A program made the translations under genes and the position numbers. Under the pieces are notes generated by a model. That model was not told the DNA's origin. It did not search any database and worked only from the letters and a program-made list of their open reading frames with translations. Of a stretch of DNA of 64,000 nucleotides, positions 1 to 11,019 are shown in pieces. This DNA comes from Aradus depressus (taxonomy: Eukaryota; Arthropoda; Insecta; Hemiptera; Aradidae): positions 51,746,108 to 51,810,107 of the forward strand of contig OY759217.1 of NCBI GenBank assembly GCA_963662175.1, in the 5' to 3' direction. The first letter of the stretch is position 1. Each line of letters opens with the position of its first letter.

Positions 1-2228
1 TTGTAATAACTCTTATACTTTCTTTAATTTAATTTTATTTTTTTAAATTGCCCCACGTTGGTGACTATTGTAATGATTGTTGCATATGGTAAGATATAAT
101 TATTTTCTTTTTTTTAAATTAGCTCCACGTTGTTGCGCCATTGTAATGATTCTTATTCTCTTAAAATTTACTATTGTAATTTTGAATAATTAAATGGGTG
201 GTGAATTCTTTTAATAAAAAATGTTTTCATGGAATAAGCTTTAATATTTTTACCCTTTGTTTTTACACCTTAACATAGATCGGTAGACAATGATAATATA
301 ACATTTATCTTTTTATCCACTCACATTTTTTTATCTATCCTCCAATCCTCCGCTGCTCTTCTCTGTACATCATAGGCTCATAGATTCTTCCATCAATCTG
401 CCCATTTCCAGAACTCCAGACTTCCAACTCCACAAAGAATCTTCACTACTCCAGTCAACTCTCTATCATCCGTTCACTTGCACTCTCCCATAAAAAAAAA
501 ACACCCGTCCACTTCACTCTCTCTCTCTCTCCAACCACAAAAATCCAACAACCTTCCTGCTTCACTCTCTATCTATTTATAAAATACCCCCCCCCCCCCC
601 CCCCCCCCCTCCCTATTTCTACATGTTACATATCCTTTCCCTAATGAGAAAAAAAAAATCAAATGAACAAAAAATTTTTTTTTTTACTTATTTTTTTTTA
701 CTTATTTTTTTTTCCAATACCATTTAAAAAACTCATGCAGAAATATATCATAAAAATAGCTTATCTCATATCAACCCCTGTATAAAATTTACCATATAAA
801 TCACAACACCCATCTTTGAATATAATATAATTTCAATAAATAATTTTGTTTTTTTTATCATAAAAAAACATTAAAATATCAAAATTTTGTTCAGAGTGAA
901 GAAGGCACTAAACATTTTTTTTTTTTTTTAATATTATTATTATTTATTTTTTTTTCTTTGACAGAACACTATCCCCTTTACGCATATTAATTAATCTCCG
1001 ACCTACATGATAATTGTTATCTCTCATAATATAACACAACCACCATAAATACAATAAAATAGCATACATCACAAAAAGAAATACTTACAATAACTATTTA
1101 CATTAGATACATGTTTATAACTCTCAGAGACAATCATCAAAGACTCTAGACAGCTGTCTTATTTGTTTATCAGTTGTATCAGTTCGACTCGTCAACATAG
1201 ATGTGGTTGCCATCTCATGTTTATTATGCTCTATATTAATTTATAATTTAATTAATATTATATACAATTTTTTTTTTTTTTAACAATATCACATATTTCC
1301 TAATAAATAATCCATAGCTAATAAATTTTTTTTTTTTTTTTTTTTCACAATTTCTATATAACCATAAAATGTAAGAACATGCATAACAAAAAAAAAAAAA
1401 ATTCAATTTCATAAACTAAGAAAAAACACATATGATCAAGCGAGGCTTATATGACCCAGACAAGCCGACCAACACATACACATGGAGCAAGGTCTCTCAT
1501 GATTTGAACATATAAGAGGTTATACTTGATCAAAACAAAATTCCAATAGCAAAGACAGACAAGTCACATAATGTTATTATGTCTCCAACAAAAACACTCG
1601 ACAAGAACGCTCGAAGACCGCAGTTTAAATGCCTGGTTTCTCCCCTCTCCACAGCTATACCTTTTTGTCAGGTCCCAACCTCTCATGCTGCCTTACCGAC
1701 ACATAATCCATCTGACACCATTTCCGCTATCTTCCCAGGAAACATATTGTAATATGGGTTAATAGTGCTTCTCTAATTCTGTATGACTGGTCTCTAATCC
1801 TCTCGGACACAACACCATGTCCCTTTAAACAGATCACTATCTATTGTTGTTTTTTTTTTTTTTTTTTATTGAATTATTTAATTATTTTTATTTACCACAT
1901 GCATTAAAGTCATACAAGAAACATCATTCTGTACTGGCCACCAAGTACCCCTGGTTCTCTAATTACTAAGTGGTCTAATCTACAGTCCTCATATCACTTA
2001 TGTTGTAGGTCCCTTTTACTTTGTTATTATTTATGTTGCCTACCAAATATGACCCATTGTCATAACATTTTAAAATCTCATACGGCTCTTTGTATACTGA
2101 CATGAATTTAGCAAAGATTTTATTATTATTATTTTTTTTTAGACTATTATCTTATCCATGAATCCATTACAAAAATCCAATTTCGAGTTCCAGGAATTTT
2201 TTTTTCAAAAAAACTCTGGACACCCTGT
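1..2228. other. AT-rich gene-free stretch with simple repeats
   Basis: No coding exon is recognisable on either strand. The stretch is AT-rich, with many poly-T and poly-A runs, a pure C run at 587-609 and CT-rich microsatellite at about 515-535. Short open frames here (for example 1571-1762) have no recognisable domain. The 5' exons expected for the first zinc-finger gene, by analogy with the two downstream genes, were searched for here by eye and not seen. Confidence 0.6.
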
Positions 2229-2229
2229 T

Positions 2230-3010
2230 TTATTTTTGAAATTAGGAAGTCGGAACACATGAAATTCCGTTGAAACTCTGCATCGAACTTCTAACCGATT
2301 ACATAATTTTCTCCATACTTCGTACGGCTGGGGAAGTAAAATCAGATAAATCTTATTATATACCATAGCTCTTGCAATATGAGTTTTGTATCACATAAGT
2401 AAAGTTAAGACGAGAGGGGTATAAGTTTGTTAGTTATTATGAGTCATGCCCGGCCTCTGACTGTGAGGTCATATCTCCTACTACCAGAGAACTCTTTCCT
2501 CACTCTTGTGGACATGAGCGTGATTCCACTGTTGGAATCCTTAATTTTACCTACCCATGTTTATTCTCCTTGGCCAGGGGTCTTTATCGAGTACCTGACA
2601 TCGCACACGCTCGGGACCATCGCTTAACGTCCTATCCGAAGGTAGACGTGCTCAAGGTCTTTTCACCTCCCAAGCCCAAAGGATGACCAAATATCCTTTC
2701 TTCCGGGTGTCATGAGACGTCTTCACTGCCAGGATCGAAAAAGGAGACGCCAACAGGTCAGAAGTCAGCAGAGTGAAATATTCCGGTTACCTCCTATTCT
2801 CAATTCGATATAATCATTCCATTTCAGATCACATTCATTTTCATCGTGGTTTTAATAGTTGGGTCAATAAAACATTGAAACAAGTTTGCAATCTCTGAGG
2901 TTCAAGAAATAAAAAAAATATTACCATGAAAATGGAAACATCTTGTTTTGAACACCACTCGGACTGTGTAGAATAAATAAGATCTCTTCCGAAAAGCCCC
3001 ATCTTTTATA
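2230..3010. repeat. Interspersed repeat block shared with zinc-finger genes 2 and 3
   Basis: The sequence from GGAAGTCGGAACACATGAAA through a reversed SINE body to GAAAAGCCCCATC recurs at about 15003-15700 plus 16383, and at 34914-35620 plus 38617. In those two copies a Jockey-type fragment interrupts it. Here it is uninterrupted, so this copy keeps the pre-insertion state. It lies in what would be the last intron of the first zinc-finger gene. Confidence 0.6.
2429..2690 (-). mobile_element. tRNA-derived SINE body, reverse orientation
   Basis: This is the reverse complement of the body of the full SINE at 62943-63250. The shared landmarks are the terminal GTTAGTTATTATGAGTCATGCC-like end, the 'CTACTACCAGAG' block and the 'GTACCTGACATCGCACACGC' block. 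The tRNA-like head is not evident in this copy. Other reverse copies are at about 15231, 35142, 56665 and 60995. Confidence 0.5.
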
Positions 3011-3247
3011 CGTTATCCCCAGCTCTCTACATTGTGACGTATTTCCTTCATATATTTGTCACTAGCAGTAATACCCGGCGTTGCCCGGAGAACTTTGAAT
3101 TTTTTCCCTATATCTCTTATAAGTCTATTCAATTCTTCGACAGTACATTCATGATGTTATAATTTTCAATTATTCATACGGAATGAGGCTTATAATCCTT
3201 CAACTATAGTAACGCTAGAAAGTTTTTGGGACCCCTGGGCAGCACAG

Positions 3248-3672
3248 CTAGTATCTTTCAACGGCGGAAACCACAGCTAGCGAATATTTAGCATCGCTGG
3301 ACATCCTAGCCAGTGCGTACTTAAGAACGCTTGTGACCACAGCTAGTATGTGCCTTGCAACGGCGGACCCCACAGCTAGTACGTAGTTAGGAACGCTGGG
3401 CACCACAGCTAGTACGTAGTTAGGAACGCTGGGCATCACAGGTAGTATATGCCTTGCAAAGGCGGTCCCCACACCTAGTACGTAGTTGTGGGAAAAATTA
3501 ATATTTGATGCAATATTTATTTTACATTTTTGACTTTCGTTGATAACAGATATATTGTATTTTTTGGGCGGTCCCCACACCTAGTACGTAGTTGTGGGAA
3601 AAATTAATATTTGATGCAATATTTATTTTACATTTTTGACTTTCGTTGATAACAGATATATTGTATTTTTTT
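3248..3672. repeat. Irregular ~32-bp repeats followed by a 106-bp tandem duplication
   Basis: From about 3248 to 3460 the phrase CACAGCTAGTACGTAGTTAG recurs in diverged copies with a spacing near 32 bp. It is followed by two near-identical 106-bp units starting at 3461 and 3567. The antisense open frame across it only reflects the repeat. Confidence 0.6.
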
Positions 3673-3892
3673 TACTAAAACCGCGGTAGCTACTAAGCAG
3701 AATATCGTCCTATCATAATTTTTTGAGTGTTGAATAGAGAAAATAAGCTTTAATTTAAGCAGTTTTGGTAAAAATCTACAAAACTAATGACGATGTTATG
3801 AATGTGTCGTCATGAAATTTAATATGTTGATCCGAAACACTATTAGGATGACACCTGGCTGAATCCAAATTATAATGAGTGGTTTGTTTCAG

Positions 3893-5433
3893 GTGGTTTG
3901 GAACCGGTGGAAGTGGTATGCTACCATTGTGGACATGGTTCTGTGAGCTTGGCCAGGCTGAGAGGACACATCCGAACCAACCACACCCACACCTCTCTAC
4001 ATCCACTTAGTTGTCCTTATTGTAATCACAGAGCTGCTCAGGGTTCATATTTGGCACAACATATACAGTCTAAACACACCGGTGAGAAGCCGCTGAAGTG
4101 CAACCATTGTAATTATAGATGTGTTCAGCCTTCGAAATTGAAAAGACACATACAGCACATACATACAAAAGAGAAGCCTTTGCACTGCGACCATTGTGAT
4201 TATAGATGTGTTCAGCCTTGGAGTTTGAAAACTCACATACAGCACATACATACAAAAGGGAAGCCTTTCATGTGCGACCTTTGTGATTATAGATGTGTTG
4301 AGGCTAGAAGTATGAAATATCACATACAGCACAAACATACAAAAGAGAAGCCTTTCAGGTGCGACCGTTGTGATTATAGATGTGTTGATCCTTCGAATTT
4401 GAAATCTCACATACAGCACAAACATACAAAACAGAAGCCTTTGAAGTGCGACCTTTGTGATTATAGATGTGTTCATCCTTCGAGTTTGAAATTTCACATA
4501 CAGCAGAAACATACAAAAGAGAAGCCTTTGCACTGCGACCATTGTGATTATAGATGTGTTCAGCCTTGGAGTTTGAAAACTCACATACTGTACAAACATA
4601 CAAAAGAGAAGCCATGGAAATGTAACCAATGTGATTATAGAGGTGTTCAGCATTCGAGTTTGAAATCTCACTTAAAGCACAAACATACAAAAGAGAAGCC
4701 TTTCAGGTGCGACCATTGTGATTATAGATGTGTTCAACGTAGGTATTTGAAAGTTCATATACAACACAAACATACAAAAGAGAAGCCTTTGAAGTGCGAC
4801 CTTTGTGATTATAGATGTGTTCAACGTAGGTATTTGAAAGTTCATATACAACACAAACATACAAAAGAGAAGCCTTTCAGGTGCGACCATTGTGATTATA
4901 GATGTGTTCAACGTAAGTATTTGAATGGTCATATACAACACAAACATACAAAAGAGAAGCCTTTGAAGTGCGACCTTTGTGATTATAGATGTGTTCAACG
5001 TAAGTATTTGAAAGTTCATATACAACACAAACATACAAAAGAGAAGCCTTTCAGGTGCGACCTTTGTGATTATAGATGTGCTCAGCCTTCGAATTTGAAA
5101 AGGCATATGCAGTACAAACATAAAAAAGAGAAGCCGCTGAGGTGCGACTATTGTGATTACAGGTGTGTTCAACGTTCGATATTGAATAGTCATATAAAGG
5201 CCAAACATACAAATTCATGGAAGTGTGGCCGTTGTACTTACAGCTGTGCTGCTCTTCCACTTTTGAAACTTCATATACTGTCTAAGCATAGAGTTGAGAA
5301 ACCATTTAATTGCTATCATTGTACTTTTGTATCTGTTTCTCGCTTCAGTTTAGTACGTCATATTCTGTCCAAACATATGGTAGAGAACCCGACTGATGCT
5401 AATTCGTGCTACACTGTAACTTCTCCGATTTGA
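3893..5433 (+). CDS. C2H2 zinc-finger protein 1, terminal coding exon (17 fingers)
   Basis: This is a 3'-terminal exon that opens after a clear acceptor (TTTGTTTCAG) with two bases completing a split codon, so it starts at 3893 and not at the in-frame TTG at 3898. It encodes 512 residues with 17 C2H2 fingers. The outer fingers (first two, last two) are diverged. The middle ones are near-identical 28-residue units of the form CDxCDYRCV...H-x4-H joined by TKEKP linkers. Such polydactyl arrays normally bind DNA in the nucleus. Variation is concentrated at the helix contact positions, for example QPSSLKS versus QRRYLKV. Finger 9 has RGV in place of RCV. Relative to its paralogues it lacks two residues (ED) before the penultimate finger. 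The 5' exons lie outside the window or are lost. The target and role are unknown. Confidence 0.85.
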
Positions 5434-5471
5434 GACTTGAAAGTTTTTTTTTTGTACTTCTCCGCTTCCTA

Positions 5472-5477
5472 AATAAA
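5472..5477 (+). terminator. Poly(A) signal of zinc-finger gene 1
   Basis: AATAAA lies 39 bases after the stop codon, and the same signal sits at the matching place in both paralogues (21643 and 46692). Confidence 0.6.
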
Positions 5478-5649
5478 ATAGCTCTATATGTTTTCAATTG
5501 AGTTCTTTTCACCCAACATGGCCCTGAGGTATTATTTCTTACCAGAAACTTGCGGTGTTGCCCATGGCTCTCTTCCGTTTGTTAGTTATATATGGCAGTC
5601 AACACCTATGTCCCATGTTCAGGGTTATGAACTTCATAAAAATTCCTTC

Positions 5650-5825
5650 TAAATCAATGAAAAACTACTGAATAAATCGAGAAACATCCCTAAGAAGAAG
5701 GAATAAGCAGAATGTTAGGAAAATAGAGTTTATTTAATTCAAACGGCTTCACTTATAAGTGACGACGTGTTTTGTTGAAGTCACACCATCAAAGCAGTTG
5801 GTATCAAGATTCAAGTGAAATTTTG
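5650..5825. repeat. Insertion-like block with a degenerate ribozyme-like end
   Basis: This block of roughly 175 bp downstream of gene 1 recurs downstream of gene 3 (about 46875-47040) but is absent downstream of gene 2, where CCTTCTAA runs straight into GATTCAAGTG. On the minus strand it contains a string resembling the terminal hairpins of Penelope-like elements (GATGGTGTGACTTCAAC then AAAACACGTCG), but the hammerhead core is not intact. Confidence 0.4.
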
Positions 5826-6136
5826 AAATTTTTGTAAGTAGTAAGACAGGCAGCTTAGATGTCGGTAAGGAACTAGAAAAAATAAGGAATTAAATAAAAA
5901 TACCGTTCTCATGAGAGAGCCAGTAACAAAATCATGGCTCCATAGAGGCCAAGTTCAGATATGACTGAGTTCAAAGGAGGAAGAATATGTTACAATAGCT
6001 TCCTGAAAACTTCATGGATAAGAGTGCCAAGTGCTTTAAGTGACACTTTTTAATGAACGCTAAAGTACACAGCTATTGACACGTCAACACTTAAATACTT
6101 TTAGACATAATATAAAATGAAGTCTAAAAAATGCTT

Positions 6137-7373
6137 CATCGATAATGCTAACCATTTCAACAATCTCTTAGTGCTCATGTTGATGCTGTTTTTGTAACTC
6201 ATGCATGGGCAACTATGAGGTAATAATATCTACTAACAACTGTGCCTGACTCTACTGTGGCACTTTGAAAGTTTGCCTACCAAGGGTAGGGGATCTTTAA
6301 CGAGTACATGAAATCGCACAGGTTCAGTACCTGAAAGATCAGTCAATATTTTCGACTCATTCAACCAATTTTTCGATAGGACTAACCGTTTTCGGGTGAA
6401 ACTAGGACACGTCTAAAAATATGTTTCAAAAATACATTTGAGGACTGTTTTTGGCAGGTATCTCGGAAACCGGACGACCTGAAAAAATTACATTACATAT
6501 AAAATATGTATTTCCGTTTTTTCTACAACTCATATTTGAAATAATTTTTGATTAGGTCATTAACATAATCGGTATCTTGTAACATATACTTAGGCAAGAA
6601 ACTAAAGTGCTCTCGATATTCGTCCGATTTCAGTCTAAATCTTATATCTATGTAAGTTATCACGTGTAACATTTTCATTCAAAATTTCAGATTTTATTTT
6701 GAATAGCTTGAATTGTTTCGGTGTCTGAGAGCTAAGCTGTACGCCATATTTGTCCATTTGGTCTAATAACGGTCTTGTTGACACTCATGGTTGAGATCGC
6801 TTGTCTAATAGTCTTACAATTAATTTTTACCTTCCACAGACGTAGCCATCCATCAAAATGTTTTTGTAAAATAAAAATGTGTCTGCTTTGTATTTTGATG
6901 CAGCTGTGAGTTCATGTGCGACTCTGTTTAATGTTTTGATAAGTGTGTATCTGTGTCTCAGCCACTGACGACATCTCCGATAGTCAACCAGCAGTCCTTA
7001 ACTGTGCTGCGGTTTAGAGAACCTAAGTAATAACCTTCGTTTTTACGTTCTGCTCTCCCGAAGCTCTGATATTTCCAGGTTGTAAAAACTGTCTAACCTC
7101 AGGTGTTTACTCTTTATAATAAAGAGTTCATCCGAAAACGGTTAGTCCTATCGAAATATTGACTGATCTTTTAGGTGCTGAACCTGTGCGATGTCATGTA
7201 CTCGTTAAATATCCCCTACCCTTGCTAGGCAAACTTTCGAAGTACCACAGTAGAGTCGGGCACATGTCCATCAGAGCGCTCTGTTAGTAGATATTATTAC
7301 CTCGTAGTTGCCCGTGCATGAGTTACAAAAACAGCACTAAGGGATTGTTGAAATTGTTAACATTATCGATGAA
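6137..7373. mobile_element. Foldback element with ~240-260-bp inverted repeats
   Basis: The left arm (6137 to about 6410) and right arm (about 7130-7373) are inverted copies of each other, beginning TTCATCGATAATG and including SINE-body sequence (GTTTGCCTACCAAGGGTAGG, CGAGTACATG). The roughly 720-bp interior has no coding frame. A copy downstream of gene 2 (22140-23078) keeps the left arm and interior but has lost the right arm. Related interior sequence is present in reverse at about 10800-11010. I saw no transposase and no certain target-site duplication, so its class is open. Confidence 0.6.
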
Positions 7374-7839
7374 ATAATTTATGGTTTCCAGATTTACTTT
7401 GTGAAGCTCCATTCTAGGAATAGATAATTAAATACACAATTTCTTTGTCAAACTTCACTATATTCTCAAATACTCAACTAGTTTCGCCGTGTTAAGGCAT
7501 TATCAAGAGTCACTTATAAACTGACAGAATTGGTGTACAGGGTAGAAGGTACAGTTATGGAGGGGGGTTTTTAGGTAGTGACGGGGAATCCCTTGTTTTT
7601 GTTACTCTATACATTCCAATAAACAGATATTTACAAGATAATAATAAATATAAAAAAATAAAATTAAATATAATATATCAGTATTTTGCCAACTCACATT
7701 TAGAGAATAGTATAATTTTCATTTGATGTTTTAATTTGTCTTTAAATTCTATGTATTTGTTTTTATTCACTTTAAATTATATTTTACATTTATATAATTC
7801 ATGAGTCATACCTATATAAATAACAACACTTTACTGTTA

Positions 7840-8681
7840 GGGGCCTTTCACACCGAAGATGCAAGACGCAAGATGCATGCATCCTGGAGGCAGGAGGCAT
7901 GTGCGTCCTGCATCTTCATGAAAAGCCTTTCACACCAAAGATGCACGTGCCTCTTGCACCTTCTGTTCAGTTCTTTATTTCTGTTTGGAAGATTGTGAGT
8001 TTGAAAGATGAATAATCAATCATCCGACTCTTCAGACGACGAAATTATGATTCTGGCTTGTGTAGTCAGAAGAAGACGAAGACAAAGAAGCAATCGTTTA
8101 TGGCAGCATCCCTTCTGGACTAATGCTGGAGAGCATAGCCCTGCTATTGAGTCTCAGCAATTACTGAACCATCCAGTAAAGTTTCAGGTGTATTATAAAA
8201 TGGAGATTCCGACTTTTAACAAGTTGTTGGATCTCATGGAGCCGTCGGGATACAAATTATCGGTTGTGAGTATCTGCGAAAGAAAGACTACTGATATTTC
8301 TGAGGTCACGTTGAAGTTCTCTGTGTCTGGTAACATAGTTGAAGGGTGGATGGAAGTTTCGTACTTGGAACACAACATCTAATCGAAGTCTGAAATGAAA
8401 CTGAAAAGAAACTGTGCGAGTCAAGCACACATACAACGATGTGAATCACAGAGTCGTGGGGTCGGACGGGGCGAGATGGAAGGGGCGAGTATGCAAGACC
8501 AGCATAACAAAGACGCACGCTGAAATCTCCAGCCGGCTGGTACCCGAGAGGCAAGTGCGTCTTGCGTCCTGGCTGCAAGACGCACTTGCATCTTCGGTGT
8601 GAAACCTCTCATTCAATTACATGGTCCAGTGTTCTAGGATGCATGCATCTTGCGTCTTGCATTTTCGGTGTGAAAGGGGCC
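7840..8681. mobile_element. PIF/Harbinger-like DNA element, internally deleted
   Basis: The inverted ends read GGGGCCTTTCACACC on the left and GGCCCCTTTCACACC (reverse complement) on the right. Both are followed by GATGCAAGACGCAAGATGCATG-like subterminal repeats, which recur inside both ends. It is flanked by TTA on both sides (7837-7839 and 8682-8684), the target duplication typical of PIF/Harbinger. At 842 bp it is far too short for a full transposase plus accessory gene. Confidence 0.75.
8008..8382 (+). pseudogene. Harbinger-like transposase N-terminal remnant
   Basis: The open frame of 124 residues has an acidic serine-rich start, then a basic RRRRRQRS tract and the pattern WQHPFW...FQVYYKMEIPTFNKLLDL. 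This resembles the region ahead of the catalytic domain in HARBI1-type transposases. After about residue 80 the resemblance is lost and no DDE catalytic domain is present, so it cannot act as a transposase. The call rests on motif resemblance plus its location inside a TTA-flanked element. Confidence 0.5.
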
Positions 8682-9096
8682 TTAGATTAATGTAAAATAT
8701 AATAAATATTAAAGTGAATAAAAACAAATACATAGAATTTAAAGACAAATTAAAACATCAAATGAAAATTATACTATTCTCTAAATGTGAGTTGGCAAAA
8801 CATTTCTACAATTATCAGACTCTTAGCTACTTGATATTTAAATTAAGAAGGGGGAATGGTTCAGTTCTATTTGTTCATTTAGCATTACAATATCGTTATT
8901 TTTGTTCAGTTTATTTATATCTACCGCTTCCAGTATATTCAAAAGTGGACCTTTTTGGCAGATATGTATAATAGTTGGTTTGTGTTGTGTGTCTATGGTA
9001 TGTCCTTTTTCTGTGAGATGTTGGTGAAATGAGGAAGTGTCAGGTAAAATTACGAAAAGCCAGAAAAATAAATAACAAAAAGAGATTTTTTGAAAG

Positions 9097-9208
9097 GATT
9101 TCACATACAGTACAGACATCCAAAAGCGAAGCCTTTGTAGTGCAACCATTGTGATTATAGATGTGTTCAGCCTAGGAGTATGAAATCTCACATGCAGTAC
9201 AAACAGTT
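9097..9208 (+). pseudogene. Captured zinc-finger unit (one finger plus linker)
   Basis: In frame it reads as the end of one finger, a linker, then CNHCDYRCVQPRSMKSHMQYK, matching the middle fingers of the three cluster genes at the DNA level. A TAG stop falls in the linker, and no other finger flanks it. It sits between Penelope-like and Jockey-type debris. Confidence 0.75.
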
Positions 9209-9329
9209 TTTTTGAAGATCATTTCTATCTAACTTTATCTACTCCATGCATAATAATTACTAAAGGATCTTACTACAACATCTCAGGGCCTAGATGATGC
9301 AGTTGGCACTTTCACAACAACTCTTCAGG

Positions 9330-9595
9330 AGGCGGCATGGAGCAATAGCACCTCAAGCTCGCTATGTCTGGCGAAGAAAAAGCACAACTATTCTCTCAAC
9401 AGTTAGCAGACGCTTTTACACCCCACGACATTCATCATCCACTTCATCAACACGCACATGTCTTCTCAATGCACCTCTACAATTCGCTTTTAAACCAAAA
9501 TTCATCAGAGACATGCTTTCGACCGTGTCTGGCATATTGGGCTGCTGTATAAGCCAAAACATGCGATCCCTGACGGATATTATCGTCTTACCTGG
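9330..9595 (+). pseudogene. Jockey-type reverse transcriptase fragment
   Basis: A frame reading EEKAQLFSQQLADAFTPHDI resembles the spacer ahead of the reverse transcriptase in Jockey-type ORF2. Shortly after, in another frame, FDRVWHIGLLYK..HAIPDGYY matches the conserved AFD-x-VWH-x-GL-x-YKL region. The part between them is missing, so this is an internally deleted scrap. The mariner relic begins immediately after it. Confidence 0.65.
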
Positions 9596-10735
9596 ATGAT
9601 CGCTTTCTCCAGGTCATACATTGCTACACATTTTTCCCACCGCTGTTTCCTCTGCTGGAAGACTCATCTTATGGAATGCTTGCGAATTTTCTTTAATTTC
9701 GTCAGTTGAGGGAAATCTCTGCCCGCATAAGGGTCTTCTGAGTTTCGGAAAAAGTAAAATCTCCGCAAGAGCCCGGTCTGTAGATTGACGGCCATGGCGT
9801 TTTTTGTGCAATAATCGCGAATGAGCAACGCAGAATGACAGGCGCATTGTCATAGTGCAGCACCCTCTTCGCCAGAGCTCAGGTCTCTTTCTCCTCACAG
9901 CCTCGCGCAAATGACTCAGGGTTTCAAGGTAACGAAAACTATTAATTATTTCACCTCGTGGAAGAAATTCGTAGTAGACAACTTTGTTGGGTGTTGGAGA
10001 GGATTTTGTCTTCCTTTGTGTTGATTGGACCTTTGTTTCCACGTCTCGTCCCCAGTAATGATACGTTTCAAAAAGTTGTCATCATAATTTGTCATTTCAA
10101 GAAGTTCCTGACAAACCTGAACTCGGTGTTGTTTTTGATCCTCGGTCAACAGTCTCGGGACAAACTTTGGCGCCACTTGGCGCATCTGCAGTTGTTCAGT
10201 TAAAATTTCTCGACATGAGTCAAATGAAATGTTGCATTCCTCTGCCTTCCACCATCCGTGAAGGTTAGTCGACGATTTTACTGCAAAAGAATGTTCACTC
10301 TGGCAACTTGATCGTTGACAGTCGAAGTTGATGGCCTTCCTGAACGAGGATTGTCCTCTGACGATGTCTAGCCTTCTTCGAATCTCTTGTACCACTCATG
10401 ACACCACGATCGACTCGGACATTCATTCCCAAAAGCCTCTTGCAACATCTGAAAAGTTTCTGTTAAAGTTTTACACAACATCACCCAAAACTTGACACAA
10501 AGACGTTGCTCTTTCTTTTGATTCTTTGACAGAATATCACAAAATAGCCAAACTCGAAAAACTTGTTTCACTCAAACGTATGTTACATCACAACGAAATA
10601 GGCTGTAGAGAATCTACAAAAACAGCTGAGCTCAGGAAGAGTCACAACTAATGGTGCCAACCATACCGCTCTCCGATGCTCCGTTGGCGCGCAATCCAAA
10701 AAGTCCTGGATCTTTTTGATGACCCCCCTCGTACA
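9596..10735 (-). pseudogene. Mariner-family transposase relic
   Basis: Read on the minus strand from about 10571, the frames give an N-terminal helix-turn-helix (EQRLCVKFWVMLCKTLTETF...EWYKRFEEG). They then give PKFVPRLLTEDQKQHRVQVCQELLEM and the GDETW motif that holds the first catalytic aspartate, and finally LPRGEIIN and LREAVRRKRPELW. The order and spacing fit a mariner transposase of about 340 residues. At least three frame changes break it, so it is dead. The outer ends are not well defined. Confidence 0.75.
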
Positions 10736-10739
10736 CTAC

Positions 10740-11018
10740 ATTCTTACTTTCTTATACCTATAGTCAGGAAGTATTGTATTCGTGCAAAAATCCGAGTTCG
10801 AGGTTCCCACGGTTTTTCACGTTTCAAGATCTCCTGAATACGTTTTCACCATTTTCGCGATGATGTCTGTGTATGTGATTTGAAAGTTGTGAGTGCTCTA
10901 CTGCGGAAACGATTGTAGCTATAAACAAAATTTAGAATGAAAATGTTACATGTGTTAACTTAGATATATGTAGTTAAATTTTGGTCGAAATCGGACGAAA
11001 ATTGAGACTAAAAAACAT
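10740..11018 (-). repeat. Reverse copy of foldback interior
   Basis: The text around 10920-11010 is the reverse complement of the interior of the foldback element at about 6590-6690 and 22620-22700. Shared features are a block that reads as GTAACATTTTCATTC when reversed and a CGTCCGATTTC block. Nothing coding is visible. Confidence 0.45.
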
Positions 11019-11019
11019 A

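Larger units (their letters stand above)
7400..9065 (-). mobile_element. Penelope-like element 3' part, with a Harbinger nested in its palindrome
   Basis: On the minus strand, 9065-8838 encodes the end of a Penelope-like protein downstream of the GIY-YIG nuclease (frame ending KGPLLNILEAVDINK...LNEQIELNHSP, then stop). Next comes a palindrome whose arms are 8688-8800 and 7687-7795, then at 7470-7510 a string with ribozyme-like parts (GGCGAAACUAGUUGAG) but a non-standard core. The palindrome is split by the Harbinger-like element at 7840-8681. Penelope-like elements typically carry terminal inverted structures like this one. Confidence 0.6.

Noticed and set aside
3060..3110. Start of a further mobile element marked by AATACCCGGCGTTGCCCGG
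   Set aside because: The phrase looks like one I associate with dispersed repeats, but I could find neither ends nor a second copy in the window.
3898..3900. TTG as the start codon of the first finger exon
   Set aside because: The sequence just ahead is a splice acceptor. In genes 2 and 3 the same position joins leader exons in phase, so the TTG is an internal leucine.
4045..5260. Long minus-strand open frames opposite the finger exons (also at 20477-21373 and 45020-46426)
   Set aside because: They are antisense shadows. The 84-bp finger unit is a multiple of three, so any frame without a stop in one unit stays open. They encode low-complexity repeats with no domain.
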